Notes: generated from the sequence alone by a model not told the origin. DNA of 64,000 bases from Arenimonas sp. (GCF_022842045.1 NZ_JALHQI010000009.1:1-64000), one strand, 5' to 3'; shown: positions 26,486-36,631, numbered from the stretch's first letter. Program-made: numbers and translations.

Positions 26486-26536
26486 CCGGTCTTGAACCCA
26501 TAGTCCGGGCCGCCCGCGAAAACCTGACATCCGGCC

Positions 26537-26561
26537 AAAAAATGAACCGGGTTCATTTTTT
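26537..26561. repeat. AATGAACC palindrome, copy 5 (downstream of hslU)
   Basis: A perfect 25-nt palindrome with central base G; the flanks are A and T runs (AAAAAATG...CATTTTTT). It begins inside the hslU stop codon on the minus strand, in the position of a terminator. Confidence 0.85.
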
Positions 26562-27897
26562 ACAGGATGTAGCGGCTGAGGTCGGGGTCCTGGACGGCGT
26601 CGCCCAGCTGGGCGTCGACCATGGCGCGGTCGACCATCAGGGACAGGCCGCCCTTGTCGGGGGCCTCGAAACTCAGTTTCTCCAGCAGCTTCTCCAGGAC
26701 GGTGTGCAGGCGGCGCGCGCCGATGTTCTCCTGCCGCTCGTTGACCAGGAAGGCGATCTCGGCCAGGCGGTCGATGGCGCCCGCGTCGAAGCCGATGTTC
26801 ACGCCCTCGGTGGCCAGCAGCGCCATGTACTGGCGCACCAGCGCGTTCTTCGGCTCGGTCAGGATGCGCTTGAAGTCCTGCTGGCTCAGCGCGCCCAGCT
26901 CCACCCGGATCGGGAAGCGGCCCTGCAGCTCCGGGATCAGGTCCGACGGCTTGGCCAGGTGGAAGGCGCCCGAGGCGATGAACAGGATGTGGTCGGTGCG
27001 CACCACGCCGTACTTGGTGCTCACCGTGCTGCCCTCGACCAGCGGCAGCAGGTCGCGCTGCACGCCCTCGCGGCTGACGTCGCCGCCGCCGATCGCGTCC
27101 TTGCGCTTGGCCACCTTGTCGATCTCGTCGATGAAGACGATGCCGTTCTGCTCGCAGGCTTCGATCGCCTTGACGCGGATGTCGTCCTCGTTCACCAGCT
27201 TGCCGGCCTCTTCCTCGACCAGCAGCGGGCGCGCCACCTTCACCGCCAGGCTGCGCGCCTGCGCCTTGCCGCCGCCCAGGTTCTGGAACATCGCCCGCAG
27301 CTGCTGGCCCATTTCCTCCATGCCGGGCGGCGTCATGATGTCCATGCCGCCCGGGGCCTGGCTGAGCTCGAGCTCGATCTCGCGATCGTCCAGTTCGCCG
27401 GCGCGCAGCTGGCGGCGCAGCTTGGCGCGGGTTTCGTTGTCGCCGTCGGCCGGGGCCTCGACCGCGAAGCCGGGTCCGCGGCGCCGCGGCAGCAGTGCAT
27501 CCAGGATGCGGTCCTCCGCACGCTCTTCGGCCTGGGTGCGCACGCGCGCCTTGGCCTGCTCGCGGAACATCTTCACCGCGCCATCGGCCAGGTCGCGGAT
27601 GATCTGCTCGACGTCCTTGCCGACGTAGCCGACCTCGGTGAAGCGCGTCGCTTCCACCTTTACGAACGGCGCGTTGGCCAGTGCCGCCAGCCGGCGCGCG
27701 ATCTCGGTCTTGCCGACGCCGGTGGGGCCGATCATCAGGATGTTCTTGGGCATCACCTCGTCGCGCATGGCCGGATCGAGCTGCATGCGGCGCCAGCGGT
27801 TGCGCAGGGCGATGGCCACGGCGCGCTTGGCCTCGTTCTGGCCGATGATGTAGCGGTCGAGCTCGCCGACGATCTCGCGGGGGGTCAGTTCGGACAT
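26560..27897 (-). CDS. hslU: ATP-dependent protease ATPase subunit HslU (ClpY)
   Basis: 445 aa. AAA+ unfoldase that feeds proteins to HslV. Walker A is GPTGVGKT (57-64); the Walker B acidic motif is in [10 protein letters not shown]. The family-specific intermediate domain (about 110-240) and the C-terminal LSRYIL, which docks into HslV, are present. ATG 27897 overlaps the hslV stop by one base (TGATG). Length matches the E. coli protein. Confidence 0.97.
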   Translation of the reverse strand: MSELTPREIVGELDRYIIGQNEAKRAVAIALRNRWRRMQLDPAMRDEVMPKNILMIGPTGVGKTEIARRLAALANAPFVKVEATRFTEVGYVGKDVEQIIRDLADGAVKMFREQAKARVRTQAEERAEDRILDALLPRRRGPGFAVEAPADGDNETRAKLRRQLRAGELDDREIELELSQAPGGMDIMTPPGMEEMGQQLRAMFQNLGGGKAQARSLAVKVARPLLVEEEAGKLVNEDDIRVKAIEACEQNGIVFIDEIDKVAKRKDAIGGGDVSREGVQRDLLPLVEGSTVSTKYGVVRTDHILFIASGAFHLAKPSDLIPELQGRFPIRVELGALSQQDFKRILTEPKNALVRQYMALLATEGVNIGFDAGAIDRLAEIAFLVNERQENIGARRLHTVLEKLLEKLSFEAPDKGGLSLMVDRAMVDAQLGDAVQDPDLSRYIL

Positions 27898-28436
27898 CAG
27901 AGTTCCTCGATCACGAGGTTGCGGTTGGTGTAGATGCAGATGTCGCCGGCCACGTTGAGCGAGGCCTCGGCGATGGCGCGGGCCTCGAGCTCGGTGTGCT
28001 GCAGCAGGGCGCGCGCCGCGGCCAGCGCATAGGGGCCGCCGGAGCCGATCGCCACCAGCCCGTCCTCGGGCTCGATCACGTCGCCGTTGCCGCTGATGAT
28101 CAGCGAGCTGTCCTTGTCGGCTACCGCCAGCAGCGCCTCGAGCTTGCCCAGGCGCCGGTCGGTGCGCCATTCCTTGGCCATCTCGACCGCGGCGCGCAGC
28201 AGGTGGCCGTTGTGCTGGCCCAGCTTGGCCTCGAACACCTCGAACAGCGTGAAGGCATCGGCCGCTGCGCCGGCGAAACCCGCCAGCACCTTGCCCTCGG
28301 CCAGGCGCCGCACCTTGCGCGCGTTCGACTTCATCACCGTGTGGCCAAGGGTGACCTGGCCATCGCCGGCCACCACGACGCGGTCGCCGCGCCGGACGGA
28401 GAGGATGGTGGTGGCGTGGAAAACGTTCGGGTCCAT
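27897..28436 (-). CDS. hslV: ATP-dependent protease peptidase subunit HslV (ClpQ)
   Basis: 179 aa. Proteasome-type threonine peptidase. The N-terminus MDPNVFHA is removed to expose the catalytic Thr9 (TTILSVRR); the GDGQVTLG and SNARKVRRL segments are standard. Forms the chambered peptidase with HslU, encoded directly after it. Roles include heat-shock protein turnover. Confidence 0.97.
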   Translation of the reverse strand: MDPNVFHATTILSVRRGDRVVVAGDGQVTLGHTVMKSNARKVRRLAEGKVLAGFAGAAADAFTLFEVFEAKLGQHNGHLLRAAVEMAKEWRTDRRLGKLEALLAVADKDSSLIISGNGDVIEPEDGLVAIGSGGPYALAAARALLQHTELEARAIAEASLNVAGDICIYTNRNLVIEEL

Positions 28437-28455
28437 GCGGGCTCCTGGTCGTGAA

Positions 28456-28526
28456 CCCCAGTTCTGGGGTCGGCCCCGTCGAAGGACAAGCGCCGCTCCC
28501 CCTGTAGGAGGGGCGGCTACAGGAGG
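28456..28526. repeat. Small hairpins between hslV and the arsC-like gene
   Basis: Two elements: CCCCAG-TT-CTGGGG (28456-28469), and CTGTAG with CTACAG (28502-28521) around GAGGGGCGG. The second begins with TGTAGGAG like the REP at 14647 and may be a decayed REP. The distal one overlaps the end of the arsC-like gene. Confidence 0.5.
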
Positions 28527-28870
28527 GCCAGCAGGGCCTCGGTGGGGCGGCCAATGACGGCGCGGGTGGCCGACTCCAGCACCGGCCGCTCGATCAGCCG
28601 CGGATTCGCGGCCAGCAGGGCGGCCCATTCGGCGGCCGGGCGTTCATCCTGCGGTGACAAGCCGAGGGTCGCGGCCTCGTCCTCCTTGAACCTCACCAGC
28701 CGGCGCGGGTCGCCGCCCAGCCTGGCCAGCAGGGCCAGCACGGCGGCGGGCGAGGGCGGCTCGGCCAGGTAGAGCACGGTCTCGGGGGTGACGCCGCGGG
28801 AGGCCAGCAGCGCCAGCCCCTCGCGGGACTTGCTGCAGCGCGGGTTGTGCCAATAGCGAAGGGTTTGCAT
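28517..28870 (-). CDS. ArsC/Spx-family thioredoxin-fold protein (arsenate reductase-like)
   Basis: 117 aa. Thioredoxin-like fold with Cys12 in [14 protein letters not shown], and late [10 protein letters not shown] matching the arginine motif of glutaredoxin-coupled arsenate reductases. No ars operon lies nearby, so a housekeeping member of the family is at least as likely as a true arsenate reductase. It is divergent from ubiE with 43 bp between the starts. Confidence 0.75.
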   Translation of the reverse strand: MQTLRYWHNPRCSKSREGLALLASRGVTPETVLYLAEPPSPAAVLALLARLGGDPRRLVRFKEDEAATLGLSPQDERPAAEWAALLAANPRLIERPVLESATRAVIGRPTEALLALL

Positions 28871-28913
28871 GCGTGAATGATGTCATGGCGCCGGCGGTGC
28901 GATAATCCCGACC

Positions 28914-29672
28914 ATGGACAAGACCCCCGAAAGCGGCACCACCCACTTCGGCTTCCGCGACGTGCCGGTGGCCGAGAAGAAGAAGCTGGTCGGCCAGGTG
29001 TTCAGCTCGGTCGCGCAGCAGTACGACCTGATGAACGACCTGATGTCGCTCGGCATCCATCGGCTGTGGAAGCGTTATTTCGTCGGCACCTCGGGCGTGA
29101 AGCGCGGCGACCGCGTGCTCGACCTGGCCGGCGGCACCGGCGACATCGCCGCGCTGCTGCACGAGCGCGTCGGCGACACCGGCAGCGTGGTGCTCGGCGA
29201 CATCAACGCGGCGATGCTCGGCGTCGGCCGCGACCGCCTCACCGACCGCGGCCTGGTGCGCGGCCTCGAGTACGTGCAGCTCAACGCCGAGGCGCTGCCG
29301 TTCCCGGATGCCAGCTTCGACCTCGTCACCATCGCCTTTGGCCTGCGCAACGTCACCGAAAAGGCGAACGCGCTCAAGGAAATGCACCGCGTGCTGAAGG
29401 TCGGCGGCCGCGCCCTGGTGCTCGAGTTCTCGCAGGTCAAGCCTGAGTGGTTCCGCCCGGTCTACGACTTCCATTCCTTCAAGGTGCTGCCGCGGCTGGG
29501 CAAGCTGTTCGCCAACGACGCCGACAGCTACCAGTACCTGGCCGAGTCGATCCGCAAGCACCCGCCGCAGGACGAGCTGAAGGCGATGATGGCCATGGCT
29601 GGCTTCGAGCGCACCGACTACCGGAACCTTAGCGCCGGCATTGTCGCCATCCACTCGGGCTACAAACTCTGA
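28914..29672 (+). CDS. ubiE: Ubiquinone/menaquinone C-methyltransferase UbiE
   Basis: 252 aa. SAM-dependent methyltransferase for ubiquinone synthesis. Motifs: [19 protein letters not shown], the SAM-binding [15 protein letters not shown] (about 64-78), [13 protein letters not shown] and [12 protein letters not shown], then FSKV-type [11 protein letters not shown]. Standalone gene; a copy of the palindromic repeat begins in its stop codon. Confidence 0.95.
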   Translation: MDKTPESGTTHFGFRDVPVAEKKKLVGQVFSSVAQQYDLMNDLMSLGIHRLWKRYFVGTSGVKRGDRVLDLAGGTGDIAALLHERVGDTGSVVLGDINAAMLGVGRDRLTDRGLVRGLEYVQLNAEALPFPDASFDLVTIAFGLRNVTEKANALKEMHRVLKVGGRALVLEFSQVKPEWFRPVYDFHSFKVLPRLGKLFANDADSYQYLAESIRKHPPQDELKAMMAMAGFERTDYRNLSAGIVAIHSGYKL

Positions 29673-29699
29673 AGCAATTGAACCAGGTTCATTTGATTC
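29671..29699. repeat. AATGAACC palindrome, copy 6 (imperfect)
   Basis: Positions match copy 1 including the distal GATTC arm, but the left arm differs at two places (GAAGCAATTGAACC), so the hairpin has two mismatches. It overlaps the ubiE stop. Confidence 0.75.
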
Positions 29700-29717
29700 G
29701 GAATCGAGAAACGGTAA

Positions 29718-29811
29718 AGAGGAACTAGGAACTAGGAACTAGTAAGAGCGTCTTGTCTCACCCTACTAGGTGCCAGTTCTTCTTTACTAGTTCCTATCTA
29801 CTAGTTCCTGT
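29718..29811. repeat. GGAACTAG direct/inverted repeat between ubiE and gspE-like gene
   Basis: Left part: three tandem GGAACTA units ending AGTAA. Right part: two units in inverted orientation (TACTAGTTCC, CTACTAGTTCC). It lies between convergent genes and is strikingly AT-richer than its surroundings. It could form a long imperfect hairpin. Confidence 0.75.
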
Positions 29812-29819
29812 CGTCCCGC

Positions 29820-31508
29820 TCAATCCGCCCGCACCCGCCAAGCCTCCCCCAGCGAAATCAGCCCCTCGCGGGCCAAGGCCACGGCCGCCTGCGTGATCGG
29901 CACCATGCCTTCCTCGATTGCCGTTCGGTGGATCGTGTCGGCCTCGGCGCCGGGGACGATCAGCGACTGGATGCGCGGCGTGACCACCATGAACTCGTAC
30001 ACCGCGCGCCGCTTGAACACGCCCAGCCCGTCGCAGTGCGAGCAGCCGCGGCCGACGTGGAAGACCTCGTCCGCGCCCACGCCCAGCACGCCGCGGATGT
30101 GGGCATCCACCTTCTCGACGTCCCGGCAGTGCTTGCAGGTCAGCCGCACCAGCCGCTGCGACATCACCGCCAGCAGCGACGCGCGCAGCAGGTAGGCCTC
30201 CACGCCCAGGTCGAGCAGGCGCGTCACCGTGGTGGCCGCGGTGTTGGTGTGCAGCGTGGACAGCAGGAGGTGGCCCGTGAGTGCGCTCTCCACGGCGATG
30301 CGGGCGGTCTCCTCGTCGCGGATCTCGCCGACCATGATCACGTCGGGATCGTGGCGCAGGAAGTTGCGCATCGCGCTGGCGAAGGTGAAGCCGGCCGCAC
30401 GGTTCACCTGCATCTGCTGGATCTCGTCGATGTAGAACTCGACCGGGTCCTCGATGGTGAGGATGTTGATGCGCTGCTTGCGCAGCTCCAGCAGCATCGC
30501 GTAGAGCGTGGTGGACTTGCCGCAGCCAGTCGGGCCGGTGGTGAGGAACATGCCGTGGCTGCGGCCCATTACGTCGGCGATGCGCTGGCGGTCGGCGGCG
30601 CTCAGGCCCAGCTGCGCCAGGTCCCAGAGGCTTTCATTGGTGTCGAGCAGGCGGATCACCACCGATTCGCCGTACACCGCGGGCAGCACCGAGATGCGCA
30701 GGTCGACCTCGCGGCCGTCGTCGAGGGTGAAGGTGGTGCGGCCGTCCTGCGGCTTGCGGTGCTCGGCCAGGTTCATCGCGCCCAGCACCTTCACGCGGCT
30801 GGTCACCGCTGGATGGGGGCTGCGCAGCAGGCGGCGCACCGGCACCATCTCGTCGTCGATGCGGTAGAGCACCTCGGTGCCGTGCTCGCCCGGGCGCAGG
30901 TGGATGTCGGACGCGCGGCGGGCCACGGCCTCGCTGATCAGGCCCTGCACGATGCGCACCACCGGCTTCTCGCGCGACAGCCGCTCGGCCTCCTGGATGG
31001 TAGTCTCGCGGCCGCTGGCGCCGGGGTCCAGACCCAGCTGGTGGGCGACGTCGCGGTCCTCGACCTTGTCGTAGTGCTCGGCGATCGCCTCGCGCACGTC
31101 GCGGGCCGTGGCCACCAGCGGCAGCACGCGCTGGCGGCACAGGAAGTCGAGCGTCGCCAGCGAATCGGGGTTGCCCGGGTCCTCCATCGCCACCGTCACC
31201 ACACCTTCGAACAGCTTCAGCGGCACCGCCCGCAAGCGGCGCACCACCTCGGGGCGCAGCAGCGCGGTGGCATCGGCACCGGGCGGCAGGTCCCTCAGCC
31301 GCACCAGGGGCAGGCCGAGCCGGGCGGCCAGCCGGTAGGCGCCCTCGGTGCAGTCGTCGCCCAGCGCCAGCCAGGCCGCGAGCGTGAGCTGGCCGTTGGG
31401 CGCCTGCCAGGAATGCCCGCCGGCGGCCACGTCCTTGACGTAGGCGGCCAGGGTGGTGGCATCGGCGATCAGGTGCGGGGCGCGGGGCGGGTGGCTGGCG
31501 GGTTCCAT
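29820..31508 (-). CDS. GspE/PulE/PilB-family secretion or pilus assembly ATPase
   Basis: 562 aa. N-terminal GspE-type domains (to about 160), then a hexameric ATPase: Walker A GPTGCGKSTT (about 325), Asp box ILTIEDPVEF, Walker B MVGEIRDEETA, and a His box around LSTLHTNTA. A zinc-binding tetracysteine pair is present (CKHC and CSHC). No other type II secretion or pilus genes are adjacent, so the partner machine is uncertain; gspB and a gspA-like gene at the far right of the window belong to type II secretion. Confidence 0.87.
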   Translation of the reverse strand: MEPASHPPRAPHLIADATTLAAYVKDVAAGGHSWQAPNGQLTLAAWLALGDDCTEGAYRLAARLGLPLVRLRDLPPGADATALLRPEVVRRLRAVPLKLFEGVVTVAMEDPGNPDSLATLDFLCRQRVLPLVATARDVREAIAEHYDKVEDRDVAHQLGLDPGASGRETTIQEAERLSREKPVVRIVQGLISEAVARRASDIHLRPGEHGTEVLYRIDDEMVPVRRLLRSPHPAVTSRVKVLGAMNLAEHRKPQDGRTTFTLDDGREVDLRISVLPAVYGESVVIRLLDTNESLWDLAQLGLSAADRQRIADVMGRSHGMFLTTGPTGCGKSTTLYAMLLELRKQRINILTIEDPVEFYIDEIQQMQVNRAAGFTFASAMRNFLRHDPDVIMVGEIRDEETARIAVESALTGHLLLSTLHTNTAATTVTRLLDLGVEAYLLRASLLAVMSQRLVRLTCKHCRDVEKVDAHIRGVLGVGADEVFHVGRGCSHCDGLGVFKRRAVYEFMVVTPRIQSLIVPGAEADTIHRTAIEEGMVPITQAAVALAREGLISLGEAWRVRAD

Positions 31509-31680
31509 CCGGTCCTACCGGAAAGGATTTCCCGCAGTATCCGGCCGTCACCGGGTCCGGAACTTGAGGCAAGTCATGCCAGAAGCCCGCCCCGGGGGCC
31601 GACCGGGTGTCCCGGGGGTGAAACCGGGCGTGCCGCCCCGCCTGCGCTAGAATCCGGGGGTCCTGTCAGTGGAATTGACC

Positions 31681-33558
31681 ATGCCCCGCCTCGGCCTCCT
31701 GCTCGCCCTCCTGATCGCGTCCGCCCCGGCCTTCGGCCAGGACCGCCGCAGCGACGAGCATTCCTACGCCCAGCCCGACAAGGTCCGCATCCGCGACCTC
31801 GCCCTCGACCTCGCCGTCGACTTCGAGAAGCGCCAGCTCACCGGCAGCGCCACCCTGGGCCTCGAGTGGGTGGACCCGGCCCAGCGCGACCTGGTGCTCG
31901 ACACCCGCGACCTCGCCATCGCCGCGGTCGAAGCCCGCAACGGCAAGCGCAAGTTCCGCGAAGTGCCCTTCGTGCTGGCCGAACGCGACGAGCGCTTCGG
32001 CAGCAAGCTCACCATCACCCTACCGCGCCAGTACGAGCAGGTGCGCATCCGCTACGCCACCTCGCCCCAGGCCTCGGGCCTGCAGTGGCTGAGCCCGGCG
32101 ATGACCGCGGGCGGCAAGACGCCCTTCATGTTCAGCCAGTCGCAGGCCATCCACGCCCGCAGCTGGGTGCCGCTGCAGGACACGCCCTCGGTGCGCTTCA
32201 CCTACACCGCGCGCATCCGCACCCCGGCCACCGTGATGGCGCTGATGAGCGCCGACAACGACCCGGCCGCGGTGCGCGACGGCGACTACACGTTCTCGAT
32301 GCCGCAGGCCATCCCGTCCTACCTGATGGCGATCGCCGCCGGCGACCTGGTGTTCAAGCCGATCTCGGCCCGCGCCGGCGTCTGGGCCGAGCCGCAGACC
32401 CTGGACAAGGCGGTGAAGGAGTTCGAAGACACGGAAGAGATGATCCAGGTCACCGAGTCGCTCTACGGCCCCTACCGCTGGGAGCGCTACGACCTGCTGA
32501 TCCTGCCGCCCTCGTTCCCGTTCGGCGGCATGGAGAACCCGCGCCTGAGCTTCATCACGCCCACCGTGATCGTCGGCGACAAGTCGCTGGTGTCGCTGAT
32601 CGCGCACGAGCTGGCGCATTCGTGGTCGGGCAACTTGGTCACCAACGCCAGCTGGAAGGACATGTGGCTCAACGAGGGCTTCACCAGCTACGTCGAGAAC
32701 CGCATCGTCGAGGCGCTGTACGGCAAGGCGCGCGCCGACATGGAGTTCGTGATCAGCCGCAACGGCCTGCTCGACCAGCTCAAGGACCTGCCGCCCGAGC
32801 GCCAGGTGCTGGTGCTGCCGATGCGCGGCGGCAGCGACCCCGAGGACGCGCTGGGCGCGGTGGCCTACGACAAGGGCGCGTGGTTCCTGCAGTTCCTCGA
32901 GCAGCGCTACGGCCGCGAGGACTTCGATGCCTTCCTGCGCGCCTGGTTCGATGCGCATGCATTCCAGAGCGCCGACAGCGACCAGTTCCTGGCCTTCCTG
33001 AAGTCCAACCTGATGGCGAAGCGGCCCGGCGTGGTGTCCGAGGCCGAGGTGATGGAATGGCTGAGCGCGCCGGGCGTGCCTGCGTTCGCACCGCAGACTG
33101 CTTCGCCGCGCTTCGATGCAGTGGATGCCGCGCGGGCATCGTGGCTTGAACAGCGCGCGGCCGCGCGCGAACTCGACACGGCGGCGTGGACCACGCAGGA
33201 ATGGGTCTACTTCCTGGAAGGCCTGCCGGAAATCCTGGACGCCGAGCGCCTGGTCGAGCTCGACCAGGCCTTCCGATTCACCGGCACCGGCAATGGCGAG
33301 CTGGCCCAGCGCTGGTATCCGCTCACCGTGCGCAGCGGCTACTTCGAGGCGCGGCCGGCGATGTCGCTGTTCCTGCGCAAGATCGGCCGCCGCAAGCTGG
33401 TGATGCCGACCTACGACGCGCTGTCGAAGTCGGAGGAAGGCCTGGCCTTCGCCACCCAGGTCTTCGCGATGGCGCGCCCGGGCTACCATCCGATCACCAG
33501 TGCCTCGGTCGAGGCCCTGCTGGCGCGCGCCCGCGCCGCGCAGAAGACCCCGGACTGA
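31681..33558 (+). CDS. M1 family zinc aminopeptidase, secreted
   Basis: 625 aa from ATG 31681 (an in-frame GTG at 31669 is possible). A signal peptide (to about 20, APAFGQ) precedes the M1 fold: FPFGGMENPRLSF is the substrate-binding GxMEN motif; HELAHSWSG (His309, Glu310, His313) with the later Glu in LNEGFTSY binds zinc. The overall style is that of leukotriene A4 hydrolase-like peptidases. Exported; trims N-terminal residues of peptides. It heads a three-gene run with two alpha/beta hydrolases. Confidence 0.92.
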   Translation: MPRLGLLLALLIASAPAFGQDRRSDEHSYAQPDKVRIRDLALDLAVDFEKRQLTGSATLGLEWVDPAQRDLVLDTRDLAIAAVEARNGKRKFREVPFVLAERDERFGSKLTITLPRQYEQVRIRYATSPQASGLQWLSPAMTAGGKTPFMFSQSQAIHARSWVPLQDTPSVRFTYTARIRTPATVMALMSADNDPAAVRDGDYTFSMPQAIPSYLMAIAAGDLVFKPISARAGVWAEPQTLDKAVKEFEDTEEMIQVTESLYGPYRWERYDLLILPPSFPFGGMENPRLSFITPTVIVGDKSLVSLIAHELAHSWSGNLVTNASWKDMWLNEGFTSYVENRIVEALYGKARADMEFVISRNGLLDQLKDLPPERQVLVLPMRGGSDPEDALGAVAYDKGAWFLQFLEQRYGREDFDAFLRAWFDAHAFQSADSDQFLAFLKSNLMAKRPGVVSEAEVMEWLSAPGVPAFAPQTASPRFDAVDAARASWLEQRAAARELDTAAWTTQEWVYFLEGLPEILDAERLVELDQAFRFTGTGNGELAQRWYPLTVRSGYFEARPAMSLFLRKIGRRKLVMPTYDALSKSEEGLAFATQVFAMARPGYHPITSASVEALLARARAAQKTPD

Positions 33559-33559
33559 C

Positions 33560-34516
33560 GTGCCCAAGCCACGCCCCGGCACCCGCAAGATCGTCATCGC
33601 CACCTCGCTCGGCCTCGCGCTGGGCGCGGTGGGTTTCGCCGCGACCGCGCCCGAGCGCGTACTCGAGGCCGAGTTCGCGCGCCAGCGCTGGCTGGCCAAG
33701 GCCGGCGTGGCCGAGTACGACGTCGCCGGCCATCGCTGGGTGGTGCTCGAGTCGGGCCGTGACGCCGGCAAGCCGCTGCTGGTGTTCGTGCACGGCTTCA
33801 CCGGCAGCAAGGAGAACTGGCTGCCGCTGATGCGCGAGCTGGCGAAGACGCACCGCATCATCGCGCCCGACCTGCCGGGCTGGGGCGAAAGCGACCGCCA
33901 CCACGACGGCGACTACGGCCCCGTGGCCCAGGCCGAGCGCCTGGCGCAGTTCATCCGCGCGCTGCCCGAGCGGCCGGCGCTGGTGGTCGGGCATTCGATG
34001 GGCGGGCAGATCGTCGGCCTGATGAGCGCGCGCAACCCGGGCCTGGTCGACCGCATCAGCCTGATGTCGTCGGCCGGCGTGCGCTACGAAGAAAACGCCT
34101 TCGCCAACGCCGTGCTGGCCGGCGAGAACCCGTTCCAGGTGACCACGCGCGCCGAACTCAAGCGTTACCTCGGCATCGTCTTCGCCGACCCGCCGTTCGT
34201 GCCCTGGCCGGCGAACGAAGCGCTGGTGCGCCGCCGCCGCGCCGACGCCGGGTTCGAGCAGCGCGTGCTCGACGGCATCGGGCGTGGGCCGGATGCCTTC
34301 GCGCTCGAGGCCGAGCTGGCCAACATCCAGGCGCACACGCTGCTGCTGTGGTGCCGGGATGATCGCGTGATCGACGTCAGCGCGGCCGAGGTCTTCCATC
34401 GCGGCCTGGCGCGCAGCCGCACCGTGATCCTGGCCGGCTGCGGCCACATGCCGATGATGGCGCAGCCGCGCCTGGTGGCCGACGCGATCGCCGGCTTCAT
34501 GGACGGGCCGGGCTGA
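33560..34516 (+). CDS. Alpha/beta hydrolase (lipase/esterase type), membrane-anchored or secreted
   Basis: 318 aa from GTG 33560, one base after the aminopeptidase stop. An N-terminal hydrophobic segment (about 10-28) suggests export or anchoring. Hydrolase features: FVHGFTGSKENWLPLM, nucleophile in GHSMGG (about 162), Asp in LLWCRDDRVID and His in GCGHMPMM. This resembles LipA/Lip3-type lipases. It is followed after 5 bp by another hydrolase. Confidence 0.85.
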   Translation: MPKPRPGTRKIVIATSLGLALGAVGFAATAPERVLEAEFARQRWLAKAGVAEYDVAGHRWVVLESGRDAGKPLLVFVHGFTGSKENWLPLMRELAKTHRIIAPDLPGWGESDRHHDGDYGPVAQAERLAQFIRALPERPALVVGHSMGGQIVGLMSARNPGLVDRISLMSSAGVRYEENAFANAVLAGENPFQVTTRAELKRYLGIVFADPPFVPWPANEALVRRRRADAGFEQRVLDGIGRGPDAFALEAELANIQAHTLLLWCRDDRVIDVSAAEVFHRGLARSRTVILAGCGHMPMMAQPRLVADAIAGFMDGPG

Positions 34517-34521
34517 GGGCC

Positions 34522-36045
34522 TTGCGCCGCGGTTTCGCCAGCGGGATCCATCCGGGCTGGCGGGTGCTGCGCTTCGTATTGCTGGCCTGGCTGGTGGTCA
34601 CGGTCCTGGTCGTCCTGGGCAGCGCGTTCAGCGCCCGCGCTTTGCCCGATCTTTCGCCCTGGCACCGCTGGACGTTCGAGAACGAGCCCGGCGCCGGCCA
34701 GTTGCGCGACATGGACTGGGCCGGCTACCTGCGCGCCGAACAGGCGGTGTTCGAGGAATTGCGCGCGCACCTGGCCGCCGAGCCGCGGCCGGGCCGCTAC
34801 CGCTACGAAACGCAAAGCCCGCTGGGCGCGCGCGACGGCGCCACCGACTGGAACCGCAGCCAGCTGCTGTCGCCCGAAGGCGAGGTGCGCGGCGCCGTGC
34901 TGATGCTGCACGGCATGAGCGATTCGCCCTACAGCCTGCGCCACCTGGCCGAGGTCTACCGGGCGCGCGGCTTCGTGGTGCTGATTCCGCGCATGCCGGG
35001 CCACGGCACCGCGCCCTCGGGGTTGCGCAGCGCGCAGTGGATGGACTGGCTGGCCACGGTCGAGCTGGCCGCGCGCGAGGTGCGCGCCCGCATTGGTGAC
35101 GACAAGCCCTTCCACCTCGTGGGCTACTCCAACGGCGCGGCGCTGGGGTTGAAGTACGCGATGGATCGCGCGGAAGAAGGCGACGGCGCCGCGCTGCCCG
35201 TGCCCGACCGCCTGGTGATGGTGTCGCCGATGATCGGCATCGGCCGGCTGGCCGCCTTCTCGCGGCTGATGCCGCTGCTGGGCTGGATGCCGTACTTCGA
35301 GAAGTCGCGCTGGCTGGACGTGCAGCCGGAGTTCAACCCGTTCAAGTACAACTCCTTCCCGGTGAACGGCGTGCGCCAGTCCTGGCTGCTGGTCGGCGCG
35401 GTGCAGACGCAGCTGCTGCAGCTGCGGGCCACGGGCCGCAGCGACCGGCTGCCGCCGATCCTGGCCTTCCAGTCGGTGCTCGACGGCACGGTGAGCACGG
35501 AGGCGGTGGTGCGCAACCTGTTCGACCCGCTGCCGGCCAACGGCAGCGAGCTGGTGCTGTTCGACATCAACCGGCAGGGCGTGCTGGCGCCGATGTTGCG
35601 CCGCTCCGCGAGTGCGATGCTGGACGACCTGCAGCCGGGCGAGGCCTTCGCCTACCGGCTGACCGTGGTGGGCAACGTGGACGCCGACTCCGCCAACGTG
35701 GCCGAGCGCCGGCGCGAGCCCGGCCAGCGCGAGGCCGTGCTGCGGCCCCTGGTTTTCATGTATCCGCCGAACGTTTATTCGCTCTCGCACGTGGCGCTGC
35801 CGTTTCCGCCGGACGACCCGCTGTACGGCCTGTCGCCGCGCACCGACGAGGACTTCGGCATCCGCCTGGGCAACCTGGCCCTGCACGGCGAACGCGGCGC
35901 CCTTTCGGTCGGCACCGACCAGCTGCTGCGCCTGGGCAGCAACCCCTTCTACGGCTACCTCGCCACCCGCATCGACGAAGCCATCGAAGCCGACCTGCCG
36001 CCCCAGCAAATGAACCAGGTTCATTTGCGGGTTTGGCAGGATTGA
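34522..36045 (+). CDS. Alpha/beta hydrolase with N-terminal membrane helix
   Basis: 507 aa. TTG start at 34522, 5 bases after the previous stop. A transmembrane helix (about 16-38) precedes a hydrolase domain with VLMLHGMSDSPYSLRHLAEV (about 125-145) and nucleophile motif GYSNG. The second half carries a long insertion region I cannot assign. The substrate is unknown. The last 11 residues (MNQVHLRVWQD) come from a copy of the palindromic repeat and what follows it; the original stop was probably just upstream. Confidence 0.75.
   Translation: MRRGFASGIHPGWRVLRFVLLAWLVVTVLVVLGSAFSARALPDLSPWHRWTFENEPGAGQLRDMDWAGYLRAEQAVFEELRAHLAAEPRPGRYRYETQSPLGARDGATDWNRSQLLSPEGEVRGAVLMLHGMSDSPYSLRHLAEVYRARGFVVLIPRMPGHGTAPSGLRSAQWMDWLATVELAAREVRARIGDDKPFHLVGYSNGAALGLKYAMDRAEEGDGAALPVPDRLVMVSPMIGIGRLAAFSRLMPLLGWMPYFEKSRWLDVQPEFNPFKYNSFPVNGVRQSWLLVGAVQTQLLQLRATGRSDRLPPILAFQSVLDGTVSTEAVVRNLFDPLPANGSELVLFDINRQGVLAPMLRRSASAMLDDLQPGEAFAYRLTVVGNVDADSANVAERRREPGQREAVLRPLVFMYPPNVYSLSHVALPFPPDDPLYGLSPRTDEDFGIRLGNLALHGERGALSVGTDQLLRLGSNPFYGYLATRIDEAIEADLPPQQMNQVHLRVWQD
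36006..36028. repeat. AATGAACC palindrome, copy 7
   Basis: A perfect 23-nt palindrome with outer arms GCA/TGC. It is translated in frame as the C-terminal tail of the hydrolase gene at 34522. Confidence 0.85.
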
Positions 36046-36121
36046 CTGTTTCCAGGGGGCGGCCTGACCGGGGCGCCGGGCGCGCGTAGGATGGCGGCTC
36101 CTTCCTGCTTTCGAGCCGCCC

Positions 36122-36631
36122 ATGACTGTTTCCCTTTACGCCGCCTCGGTGCCCGTGTTCCAGCAGATGCTCGGCGGCCTGTCCGACGTGCTGGCCAAGG
36201 CCTCGGCCCATGCCACCGAACGCAAGATCGACCCGGAGGCCTACCTGAAGCTGCGCCTGTTCCCGGACATGTTCCCGCTGGTCCGCCAGGTGCAGATCGC
36301 CTGTGATTTCGCCAAGTCGGTGTCGGCGCGCCTGGCGCAGGCCGAGGTGCCGGCGTGGGAAGACAACGAGGCCAGTTTCGACGACCTGCAGGCGCGCATC
36401 GCCCGCACCCGGGACTTCATCGCCGGCCTCGATGCCGCCGCGTTCGAAGGCGCCGACGCGCGCGAGATCGTGCTGCGCCCCGGCACCCCGAAGGAAAAGC
36501 GCCTGACCGGCCAGGCCTACGTCCTGGCCTACGGCCTGCCGCAGTTCTTCTTCCACGTCACCACCAGCTACGCCCTGCTGCGCCACGCCGGCATCGAGAT
36601 CGGCAAGCGCGATTTCATGGGCCGCTACTGA
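36122..36631 (+). CDS. DUF1993 family protein
   Basis: 169 aa. Matches the DUF1993 type: SLYAASVPVFQQMLGGLSDV at the start and FFFHVTTSYALLRHAGIEIG, KRDFMG at the end. The fold is a DinB-like four-helix bundle by family knowledge; the histidine in FFHVTTSYALLRH could contribute to a metal site. No function is established. Single gene with a short 5' gap. Confidence 0.83.
   Translation: MTVSLYAASVPVFQQMLGGLSDVLAKASAHATERKIDPEAYLKLRLFPDMFPLVRQVQIACDFAKSVSARLAQAEVPAWEDNEASFDDLQARIARTRDFIAGLDAAAFEGADAREIVLRPGTPKEKRLTGQAYVLAYGLPQFFFHVTTSYALLRHAGIEIGKRDFMGRY

Noticed and set aside
29928-33149. Open frame of over 1000 codons across the gspE-like and aminopeptidase genes
   Set aside because: It crosses two well-supported genes in other frames or strands and has the composition of a GC shadow.
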